This document shows, in pieces, positions 31,080 to 42,530 of a stretch of 64,000 nt of DNA. The stretch spans positions 308,001 to 372,000 of the forward strand of contig NC_088868.1 of assembly GCF_032884065.1 (NCBI RefSeq), given 5' to 3'. The notes beneath the pieces were generated by a model. That model saw only the letters and a list, made by a program, of their open reading frames with translations. It did not search any database and was not told the DNA's origin. Both the position numbers and the translations under genes were made by a program. Within the stretch, counting starts at the first letter, position 1, and every line of letters starts with the position of its first letter. This DNA is from Artemia franciscana (Eukaryota > Arthropoda > Branchiopoda > Anostraca > Artemiidae).

Positions 31080-31985
31080 GCTTCACAAAGCTATTTTTGT
31101 CGTTGATTTCTTTTTTTGTATTTCGAAGGTGCCTGTTTTGAAAGTTACAGTTCGACATTTTTGTTAAGATCTATTTTGGTTCGTCTTGTCTATGCTATCT
31201 TTGTAAGCGCTTACTTGTGAATTTCTGAAGTGCCTTGTTAGAAATTTGTATCTGGATATTTTTAGTTATGCGGTTCTTTCTCTGTCTATTTCAAACATTG
31301 CTTGAAGGTTGTGATTTGATATGGTTAGTTATGCTGTTTCGTGGTTTGACTAGTAGGTACTATTCTTGTCGTTGATCTCATTGTATATTTTGAAGATATC
31401 TTTTTTGAAAGAAATGGTTTGATATGTTTAGTTATGCTGGATGGCGGTTTGAGTCATCTATGGTATTTTCGTCAATGGTTTCTTCGTAGGTACTTTTTTT
31501 AAAATTAATCCTTTAGTATTTTTAGTCCTACTGTTTTATTGATTGACTTTTTTGTGCTAGATCTATACGTATATTCTTTGTTTATTTCGAATGTGCCTTT
31601 TTTGAAAGTTGTGGTTTGATATATTTAGATTTGCTGTATTATTGTCAGACTTGTATGTGCTATTTTTGTTCGTGGTTTCCTTGTATATTTTGAAGGTGCC
31701 TTGATTTAAAATTATACTTTGATATTTTCAGTTTTGCTGTATCATTATTTGACCTTTCTCTGCTAAATAGGTCAGTGGTTTCTTTGTCGATTCCAAAAGA
31801 AACTTTGTTTTAAAGTTATACTTCAATATTCTTAGTTGTGCTGTTTCATTATTTGACACGTCTATGGTAGCTTTGTCGGTGGTTGCTTTTTATATTTCGA
31901 AGATACATTTTTGAAAGCTACTGTTTGACATGTTTGTGTTGTATTGTGGTTTAAATTGTCTGCACTAGGTTTATCAGGGATTTTT
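31080..31985. repeat. Degenerate ~100-bp tandem repeat, inverted orientation
   Basis: At least eight units, each of the order TTTCTTTGTATATTTTGAAG, GTGCCTT, TTGAAAGTTAT, TTTGATATTTTTAGTT, GCTGTTTCATT, TTTGAC, TGTCTATGCTA, TTTTGT. Measured spacing between the TTTCTT starts is 98-103 bp (about 31480-31800). It is the reverse complement of the arrays at 7890 and 21030. Confidence 0.75.
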
Positions 31986-32041
31986 TATTATAAGTCATTA
32001 TAACTATATAAGGCTTTGTATATGACGTCATTATAAGTATA

Positions 32042-32796
<755 letters not shown>

Positions 32797-33725
32797 AGGG
32801 GGCGATTCAAAGAGAAATTTCAGTATAAATCCTACAATGGCAGAAGAAACAGCCGAGGAAGCGGCTTAAAGAGATAATGCCAAAAGGCTTGCGGCTAAAA
32901 GAGATAATAATAAAAGAAAGCGTGCCGAGGAATCACAAGAGCAACGTGAAAACAGGATTGCGGCTCAAAGAGAAATTACCAAAAGAACAACGTGCCGAGG
33001 AATCACAAGAACAACGTGAAAATAGGCTTGCGGCTCAAAGAGATAATGTCAAAAGAAAGCGTGCCGAGGAATCAGGTACAGCCCAGTCGATGATTATAGC
33101 TTGAGTAATTGTATTGCGCTTCAGGAAAAGTTAAACTTCCTCAACTGGCTGCACCACCAGAGCCATTGAAGACTTTGCTTACTGGAACTACGTCAGAATC
33201 TAAGCGTTTTTTATTAAACATCCGAAAATATAACTCATGTTTCCAAATGACGTCGTCTTGTTCCCAAATCGAAAATCAAGGTCAATACACCGGGACACAG
33301 GGAATATAAATGACGACCGGGACACTCAAAGAGAAATTACAGACCGGGATACCGGGACACAGGGAATATAAATGACGACGGGACACAACTACAACGGAGA
33401 CGCCAGGGGGGGCACAGGGGGGATATATAAATGACGACGGGGACACAGGGAATATTTGATTAGCAATCACCATCAACAAAGCTCATGGGCAATCATTAGA
33501 AAAATGCGGTATAGATCTGAATACGGATTGATTTTCCCATGGACAAATATATGTTGCATGTTCAAGAGTCGGTGAAACTGACATTCTATTTAGATGCACA
33601 GACAATAGGACAGCAAAGAATGTTGTAACAATTTACAACTTACGCGAGCGGGGGGATTGGGGGGGCGCGAAGTGCCCCCACCAACTAGGTGTTGGGGTGG
33701 CGCTTCGCGCCACCCCAACAGCTAG
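32797..33725 (+). mobile_element. Helitron deletion derivative with STPR-like N-terminus
   Basis: After the start ATGGCAGAAGAAACAGCCGA (32836) the frame stops within a dozen codons. It is followed in other frames by units coding for RKRAEESQEQRENR (32880-33075), then a piece of the Helitron N-terminal domain (KVKLPQLAAPPEPLKTLL, 33109-33250). The sequence then jumps to a minisatellite (33270-33450), motif VI of the helicase (LAITINKAHGQSLE) and a 3' end with both hairpins. It ends CTAG at 33722-33725. Confidence 0.8.
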
Positions 33726-33801
33726 TATCTATATATATATATAAAAATAAGTTGTTTGTTTGTGTGTCTGTCCGCATATGACGTCTGAATTCTTTCATTA
33801 T

Positions 33802-34379
33802 ATACCAATTCAAAAACGAATGTATTCAAGCCGAAGCAGCTGAGTTGGTAAAGCGTTATGTTCCAGGCTCTAGGTCCGAGAGGTTCCAGGTTCAAACCTT
33901 GGCTTTAGCATTAATACAAAAGAAGAAAAAAACTAAAAAAGGTAAAAACTAAAACAAAACTAAAAAGAAAATACTAAAAAAACTAAAAAAGCTAAAAAAC
34001 TAAAAAAACTGAAAAAGGTAAAAAACTAAAAACTAAAAAAGAAAAAGAAACTAAAAAAAAACTAAAAAAAAGTTAAAACTACAAAAAAACTAACAAGAAA
34101 AAAAACTAAAAACTAATAAAAAAACTAAAAAACCTAAAAACGGAAAAAAGAAAAAAACTAAAAAAAGGAAAAAAATTGAAAAATAAAGGAGAAAAATAAA
34201 AATAAAAAAAAAATAAAAATAAAAAAGACTAAAAAAGGTAAAAACTGCAAAAAACTAAAAAGAAAAAAGAAAAAAATTAAAAAAGCTAAAAAAAAAGGTA
34301 AAAACCCAAAAAAAACTAAAAAGAAAAAAGGAAAAACAAAAAATTATTTCATCCCATACCAATTCAAAAACGAATGTAT
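33802..34379 (+). mobile_element. tRNA-derived SINE-like module with 24-bp direct repeats
   Basis: A perfect 24-bp direct repeat (33802-33825 and 34356-34379; it begins ATACCAATTC) flanks a tRNA-like head (33830-33909) followed by about 440 bp of A-rich DNA made of AAAACTAAAAAAGGT-type units. A tRNA-like head, an A-rich tail and flanking repeats are the marks of a SINE. 24 bp is long for a target duplication, and imperfect similarity extends another 10 bp to the left. Confidence 0.72.
33830..33909 (+). tRNA. tRNA-like SINE head (pseudo-tRNA)
   Basis: 80 nt. Box A-like GCAGCTGAGTTGGTAAAGCG and box B GGTTCAAACCT are present. The acceptor strands GCCGAAG and CTTTAGC pair at six of seven positions (with G-T). 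The D stem GCT/AGC forms. The T arm CCAGG-TTCAAAC-CTTGG is intact. The anticodon arm does not fold convincingly, so no identity can be given and it is unlikely to be a working tRNA. Confidence 0.6.
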
Positions 34380-34821
34380 ATACAGACCGGGACACAGGGA
34401 ATATAAATGACGACCGGGACACTCAAAGAGAAATTACAGACTGGGACACCGGGATACAAATGACGACTGGGACGTGTGTGTCGACTGACGTCATGTTTGT
34501 GTGTCGAATGACGTCATGTTTGTCGACTATAAATGACGACTGGGATATAGGGACACAACTACAACGGGGACGCTGGGGGGCACAGGGGGGATATATAAAT
34601 GACGATGGGGACACAGGGAATGTTTGATTAGCAATCACCATCAACAAAAGCTCAAGGGCAATCATTAGAATAATGAGGTATAGATCTGAATACGGATTGT
34701 TTTTCCCATGGACAATTATATGTTGCATGTTCAAGAGTCGGTAAACCTGACAATCTATTTACATGTACATACAATGGGACAGCGAAGAATGTTGTATATT
34801 CGCAAGTTTTACGTAGTTAAA

Positions 34822-35330
<509 letters not shown>

Positions 35331-36376
35331 TACAATACAAATTAACTGCGTAAAACTTGCGAATAAACAAGATTCTTCGCTGTCCAATTGTCGCTGCATA
35401 TAAATACATTGTCAGGTTTACCGACCCTCGAACACGCAACGTACAATTGTCCATGGGAAAAACAATCAGGATTAAGATCTATACCACATTTTTCTAATGA
35501 TTGACCTTGAGCTTTGTTAATGGTGATTGCAAATACTAGTCGAATTGGGAATTGTAATCTTTTAAATTGAAAAAGCAGATCCGTTGGAATCATGGGAATG
35601 CGAGGAATAAGAACAGCCTCACCCTCATAAGGCCCTGTCAAGATTGTGGCCTATATTAGGTTTTCCATTGTTTTTTTTTACGGCAAGTCGCGTGCCATTG
35701 CAAAGCTTTGGTGGGTTGATATTTCTTAAAAGTATTATTGGTACGCCTATTTTTAGTTGTAGCACGTGTGGTGGAAACCCTGAAGGATCTATGGAATTTA
35801 AAAATTCAGATGGATAATTAACCGCTTCATTTGGTTCCAAAACTGTGTCGACTGACTTGTAAAGGACTGCCTGGTCTCGAATCTTGTTCAAAACAATATT
35901 GTTGATTTCGTGGACGTCTATATTTTTGGGTGCGAGAATCGCTCTTTCACTTAGCCATTTATTATTTTTATAATTTTTTAGAATATTCGGAAATATTCTA
36001 AAAACTTTTTCAATCAATTCATTTTTGGACGTCACTAAATTACAGAAATCAGCAGGTAGTTGTATACGTCCTGAAATTGAGTCTACTGTTTGACCAGTCA
36101 TCGTTTTGCAATCGGACACGCATATTTGTAGTTAATTTTAATATTTTTACGTGTGCCTATAAATTAGAATTTTTTAGGCAAGCATTCATTTCGTCTGCAG
36201 GAGTTAAACTACGTAAAAATTGCGAATATACAACATTCTTGGCTTTCCCATTGTCTCTGCATATACAAAGCCGTATGTACTAATAATTACATCATATGCA
36301 AACGCTCTTTTTACAAACAAACAAACATGCATACATACAACTCGTTTTTATATAGATAGATAGATAGATATATAGA
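35331..36376 (-). mobile_element. Helitron fragment: minimal 5' part fused to helicase C-terminal half
   Basis: From the minus-strand 5' end (36376) come about 170 bp of minimal-Helitron sequence, which then joins directly to helicase coding at a point equivalent to [12 protein letters not shown] (about 36205). The helicase C-terminal half follows to its stop at 35342. The join after the stop, TTAATTTGTATTGTATC, leads straight into the minimal Helitron at 35330. Confidence 0.8.
35342..36119 (-). pseudogene. Helitron Pif1-like helicase, C-terminal half
   Basis: Two overlapping minus-strand frames (35625-36119 and 35342-35641) give about 260 residues of the helicase C-terminal half: [72 protein letters not shown], then after a shift FAITINKAQGQSLEKCGIDL and [10 protein letters not shown]. 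The last two are the conserved helicase motifs near the end of Helitron proteins. A frameshift falls in a T run near 35670. Walker A and B are absent, so it has no helicase activity. Confidence 0.85.
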
Positions 36377-36495
36377 TAAAATACAAATTAACTGCGTAAA
36401 ACTTGCGAATATACAACATTCTTCGCTGTCCAATTGTCGCTGCATATAAATAGATTGTCAGGTTTACCGACCCTCGAACATGCAACGTACAATTG

Positions 36496-37246
36496 TCAAT
36501 GGGAAAAACAATCAGTATTAAGATCTATACCACATTTTTCTAATGATTGACCTTGAGCTTTGTTAATGGTGATTGCAAATGCTAATCGAATTGGGAATTG
36601 CAATCTTTTAAATTGAAAAGGCAGATCCGTTGGAATCTTGGGAATGCGAGGAATAAGAACAGCCTCACCCTCAAAAGGCCCTGTCAAGATTGTGGCCTCT
36701 ATTAGGTTTTCTATTGTTTTTTTTACGGCAGGTCGAGTGCCATAGTAAAGCTTTGGTGGGTTTATTTTTCTTAAAAGTATTATTGGTAGGCCTATTTTTA
36801 GTTGTAGCACGTGTGGTGGAAACCCTGAGAATAATATCTCGAGGTAAAAACTGATCACCGACCATAACGATGGCCACTTCGTCGATAGTTGGAGCATTGT
36901 ATCTACGCACATGTTGGCCAGGAGGCGTTTTGTCAGCGGAAATAACAATTTTATGCGTATAAGTAGGCATCAAATCGATGGCTGTTTTGAACTGACGCAC
37001 TAAATTATTATTTTCGTGGAAAAGATGTTGTAATTGGGAAACGATTGTCCTTTCAATGTTGGGAGAAATTTCGCAACGTGCATTCAATTCAGAATTTCTA
37101 TCACTGATGAAGTACAATTGTAAAAATTTATGATTCTCGCCTGAGAATGGTAGAAGAGACCCTGCTCTATGATAAATTTGCCCTTTTACTTTGAAAGTAG
37201 ACATAAATTGATCTGGATTTTCAATTTGGGCTCCAAACGACGTCAT
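36496..37246 (-). pseudogene. Chimeric Helitron protein (N-terminal domain joined to helicase end)
   Basis: The minus-strand frame from 37246 reads the Helitron N-terminal domain: MTSFGAQIENPDQFMSTFKV, GQIYHRAGSLLPFSGENHKF, IERTIVSQLQHLFHENNNL, a VVISADKTPPGQHVRRYNAP-type block and VMVGDQFLPRDIIL. At about 36828 it jumps to [20 protein letters not shown] of the helicase end, with a frame change, and finishes AITINKAQGQSLEKCGIDLN. The Rep catalytic core and Walker motifs are deleted, so it cannot drive transposition by itself. Confidence 0.83.
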
Positions 37247-37344
37247 TTGGAAACATGAGTTGTATTTTCTGATTCATTTATATTCCTTATGTCCCGGTGT
37301 CCCGGTCGTCATTTATATCCCCCTGTTTTATATCCCGCTTATTT

Positions 37345-37749
37345 TTCAGTTTTTTCCTTTTTTTAGTTTTTTTTTTTACTTTTTTAGTTCTTTTAGTTTT
37401 TACGTTTTTTAGTTTTTTTTTAGTTTTTTAGATGACTTTTTTTTTTAGTTTTTTACCTTTTTTTCTTTTTAGTTTTTATTGGTTTTTACCTTTTTTTAGC
37501 TTTTTATCTTTTTTATTTTTTTTTATTTTTATTTTTAATTTTATTAGTATTCTTTTTCTCTTCTATTTTTCATTTTTCCTTTTTTTTAGTTTTTTTTTAG
37601 TTTTTGGTTTTTAAGTTTTTTCCTTTTTTTAGTTTCTTTAGTTTTTCGGCTTTTTTATTTTTTTATTAGTTTTTAGTTTTTTTTGTAGTTTTTGCCTTTT
37701 TTTTAGTTTTTTCAGTTTTTTTTTTAGTTTTTAGTTTTTTACCTTTTTT
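37345..37749 (-). repeat. A-rich (AAACTAAAAAAGGT) array
   Basis: T-rich on the plus strand; read on the minus strand it is AAAACTAAAAAAGGTA-type units of variable length. F/L-rich frames here are artefacts. Confidence 0.9.
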
Positions 37750-37750
37750 A

Positions 37751-37825
37751 GCCTAACCAGGATTTGAACCTGGGACCTTCATTCTCCGTTCTGACACCCT
37801 CTCTCACCGAGTGACTACTCCAGTA
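37751..37825 (-). tRNA. Second type of tRNA-like SINE head
   Basis: On the minus strand, a box A-like TAGTCACTCGGTGAGAG and a box B GGTTCAAATCC occur at the proper distance. The T arm CCAGG-TTCAAAT-CCTGG is perfect. The acceptor stem does not pair well. It is followed directly by the same AAAAACTAAAAA array as the other module. Its head sequence differs from 33830-33909, so it comes from a different tRNA source. Confidence 0.5.
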
Positions 37826-38005
37826 TGTTCATTTTGGTGTTTTAAATGGTATATTATTAACCAAATTAATGTGTTTTACAATATACTAAGCATCGTCATA
37901 ACAAAAATGACGGCAACTAATTTCATGACGTCAGCCGAAACATGACATCACCTGATCCACAGATCCACAGACCCACAGACAGACAGACAACTTATTTTTA
38001 TATAT

Positions 38006-38007
38006 AT

Positions 38008-38091
<84 letters not shown>
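38006..38091. repeat. (TA)n microsatellite
   Basis: About 85 bp of TA at the junction of two minus-strand Helitrons; the 3' hairpin of the second one has been lost into it. Confidence 0.97.
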
Positions 38092-39342
<1,251 letters not shown>

Positions 39343-41100
39343 ATAAGTTGTTTGTGGGTTATGTCTGTCTGTCGAGTAACGTCATGTCATCATATCGTCA
39401 TGTTGTCATAAAGTTAGTTATCGTCATGTTTGTTATGACGGTGACGTCATTAATAGTATTTAAGAAAATCGTTCAAAGACAAATTTTTAATTGTAAGAAG
39501 ATCGTGGACGGAAAAATATTTAATCGTAAAATGACTGAAGAACCTACAAGGGCAACAGACACACAACTTTCGAGTTACGTCATGTCATCATGTGGTCATG
39601 TCGTAATGAAGTTAGTTGTCGTCATGTTCGTTATGACGATGAGGTCATTAAAACTATTTAAGAAAATCGTTCTTAGACAAATTCTTAATTGTAAGAAGAT
39701 CGTGGATGGAAAAATGTTTAATTGTAAAATGACTGAGGAGCCTACCGAGGAATCTCAAGAACAGCAAGAAAACAGGCTTGCGGCTGATAGAGAAAGTAAG
39801 AAAATAAAGCGTGACGAGGAACCACAACAACAGTGTGAAAATAGGCTTGCGGGTGATAGAGAAAATAAGAAAAGAAAGCGTACCGAGGAATCACAAGAAC
39901 AGCAAGAAAACAGGCTTGCGGCTGATAGAGAAGGTAAGAACAGAAAGCGTGCCGAAGAATCACAAGAGCAACGTGAAAACAGGCTTTCGGCTTCAAGAGA
40001 TACTGCCAGATTAGGAATGTTCAATTTCCGTCAACGATGGCGTGTCGAGGAACTACCAGAGAACCGCGAAACCAGACTTGCTGCTAAAAGAGAAAGTGAA
40101 AAAAGAAGGCGTGTCGAGGAATCACAAGAGCAACGTGAAAACAGGCTTGCGGCTTCAAAAGATAATGCCAAAAGAAAGCGTGCCGAGGAATCAGAGCAAC
40201 CTGAAAATTATCGCCTGGCATTCAGGTACAGCCCAGTCGATGATTATAGCTTGAGTAGATGTGTTCAAATCGGGACTATGTTTAAAATTTGTCCCTATTG
40301 CAAGGCCTTGAAATTCAATGGTGAAGCAATGGGAATGTGTTGCGCCTCAGGAAAAGTTAAACTTCCTCTATTGGCTGCACCACCAGAGCCATTGAAGACT
40401 TTCCTTACTGGAACTACGTCAGAATCTAAGCGTTTTTTGTCACAAATCAGAAAATATAACTCATGTTTCCAAATGACGTCGTTTGGAGCCCAAATCGAAA
40501 ATCCAGATCAATTTGAGTCTACTTTCAAAGTAAAAGGGCAAATTTATCATAGAGCAGGGTCCCTTCTACCATTCTCAGGCGAGAATCATAAATTTTTACA
40601 ATTGTACTTCATTAGTGACGAGATACTGCAGCTTTTACTTCAAGGACAATCGGCTGTTCATAGACATGACATTACGGCCCCTGTCTTCCGGCAAAAGTTG
40701 AAATCACTGATAAACTACATAGTAAAACTTGAAGTGTTTGGGTCAGTGCGATGCTGGATGTACTCAGTGGAATGGCAAAAACGAGGTTTGCCACGCGCAC
40801 ATATACTAATCTGGCTACGTAAAAAAATTACTTCGAACGAAATTGATGATGAGATTTCCGGGTCTGCCTTTTCAATTTAAAAGATTGCAATTCCCAATTT
40901 GATTAGCATTTGCAATCACCATTAACAAAGCTCAAGGTCAATCATTAGAAAAATGTGGTATAGATCTTAATACTGATTTTTTTCCCATGGACAATTGTAC
41001 GTTGCATGTTCGAGGGTCGGTAAACCTGACAATCTATTTATATGCAGCAACAATTGGACAGTGAAGAATGTTGTATATTCGCAAGTTTTAAGCAGTTAAT
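39343..41100 (+). mobile_element. Helitron with long Rep N-terminal frame, internally deleted
   Basis: The 5' region (AAATAAGTTGTTTGTGGGTT, TGACGTCATT) is tandemly doubled: about 39365-39555 and 39560-39740 both contain GTAAGAAGATCGTGGA and an ATGACTGA(A/G)GA(A/G)CCTAC start. A 510-codon frame follows. At about 40860 the Rep domain jumps to the helicase C-terminus (motif VI at 40905-40950), which runs to the stop near 41095. No 3' hairpin; the next Helitron starts at 41111. Confidence 0.82.
39729..40880 (+). pseudogene. Helitron Rep N-terminal protein, truncated by internal deletion
   Basis: The open frame begins at 39348, but 39729 (ATGACTGAGGAGCCTACC) is the likely start, by comparison with the copy at 46763. 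From there: six 23-residue STPR-like repeats of the form ENRLAADRESKKRKRAEE; the family zinc-binding stretch CPYCKALKF...MCCASGKVKLP (40290-40360); the Helitron N-terminal domain (SFGAQIENPDQF, HRAGSLLPFSGENHK); a jump over about 650 coding bases to [18 protein letters not shown]; and the HUH site as GLPRAHILIWL, where the first His is Arg (codon 40794-40796). It ends SGSAFSI after another deletion. This is a Rep lacking its Y2 and helicase parts. Confidence 0.82.
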
Positions 41101-41185
41101 TTGTATTGTATCTATCTATCTATCTATCTATCTATATAAAAACAAGTTGTGTGTATGCATGTTTGTTTGTTTGTAAAAAGAGCGT

Positions 41186-42515
41186 TTGCACATGAAAACT
41201 GAAAAAAGAAGGTGTGCCGAGGAATCACAAGAACAACGTGAAAACAGGCTTGCGGCTTCAAAAGCTAATGCCAAAAGAAAGCGTGCCGAGGGATCAGAGC
41301 AACCTGAAAATTATCGCCTGGCATTCAGGTACAGCCCAGTCGATGATTATAGCTTGAGTAGATGTGTTCAAATCGGGACTAAGTCTAAAATTTGTCCCTA
41401 TTTCAAGGCCTTGAAATTCAATGGTGAAAACAATGGGAATGTGTTGCGCCTCAGGAAAAGTTAAACTTCCTCTATTGGCTGCACCACCAGAGCCATTGAA
41501 GACTTTCCTTACTGGAACTACGTCAGAATCTAAGCGTTTTTTGTCACAAATCAGAAAATATACCTCATGTTTCCAAATGACGTCGTTTGGAGCCCAAATC
41601 GAAAATCCAGATCAATTTATGTCTACTTTCAAAGTAAAAGGGCAAATTTATCATAGAGCAGGGTCCCTTCTACCATTCTCAGGCGAGAATCATTAATTTT
41701 TACAATTGTACTTCATCAGTGATAGAAATTCTGAATTGAATGCACGTTGCGAAATTTCTCCCAACGTTGAAAGGACAATCGTTTCCCAATTGCAACATCT
41801 TTTCCACGAAAATAATAATTTAGTGCGTCTGTTCAAAATAGCCATCGATTTGATGCGTACTGATACTTATAAAATTGTTATTTCCGCTGACAAAACGCCT
41901 CCTGGCCAACATGTGCGTAGATACAATGCTCCAACTATCGACGAAGTGGCAATCGTTATGGTCGGTGATCAGTTTTTACCTCTAGATATTATTCTTCATA
42001 AGTGAAACGCTCAGTTGTTAGGAATTGCTGAAACTCATCGATGCTACGATGCCCTACAATATCCTATCATTTTTCGGGATGGAGCCGACGGCTATCGCTT
42101 TAGTATTAAATTGATGAATCCAGCCACTAACAAAGAAATGAATAAGAAATGCAGTGCAATGCATTATTATTCCTATAGACTAATGATTCGGCAGGATGAA
42201 GAAAATTATATTTTAAAATTCCGTCAATTGTTTCACCAGTTCGTCGTTGATATGTGTGCTAAAATTGAATCAGAACGTTTGCTATATATCCGCCTGAATC
42301 AGACCAAGCTCCGCTCTGAACAATACATTCATTTGCGAGATGCAGTTATAAATGACGGTAATACCACAAATGTTTGAAGATTAACAATTTTACCTTCGTC
42401 ATATGCTGGCAGTCCCCGTCATATGTATGAATATGCTCAAGATGCTATTGCGTATGTTCGTCTCTATGATAGTCCAGATTTATTTATTACATTTACATGT
42501 AATCAATCTTAGGAC
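41186..42515 (+). pseudogene. Helitron Rep protein, N-terminal part in several frames
   Basis: 41186-41464 encodes two STPR-like repeats (AEESQEQRENRLAASKANA), then VDDYSLSRCVQIGTKSKICP with the second zinc-binding Cys changed (CPYFKALKF). A frameshift moves to 41421-41696 (MCCASGKVKLPLLAAPPEPL, TTSESKRFLSQIRKY, SLLPFSGENH, then TAA where the family has KF). 41706-42005 continues with NSELNARCEISPNVERTIVS and DKTPPGQHVRRYNAPTIDEV. 42015-42377 reads AETHRCYDALQYPIIFRDGA and MNKKCSAMHYYSYRLMIR. About five point or one-base lesions separate otherwise well-preserved blocks. Confidence 0.83.
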
Positions 42516-42530
42516 GAGATACTGCAGCTT

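Larger units (their letters stand above)
36377..38005 (-). mobile_element. Helitron deletion derivative with SINE-like module
   Basis: From the 5' end near 38005: a region of TGACGTCA-like boxes, a tRNA-like head (37750-37825) with A-rich array (37345-37749), a short minisatellite (37268-37325), a fused Rep-N/helicase-C frame, and the helicase stop near 36385. The 3' hairpin region is missing. Beyond the stop is TTTGTATTTTATC, the same tail-to-head join seen elsewhere. Confidence 0.75.

Noticed and set aside
33830..33909. Functional tRNA gene
   Set aside because: Acceptor and T arms fold, but the anticodon arm does not, and the element sits at the head of an A-rich SINE-like tail within a transposon.
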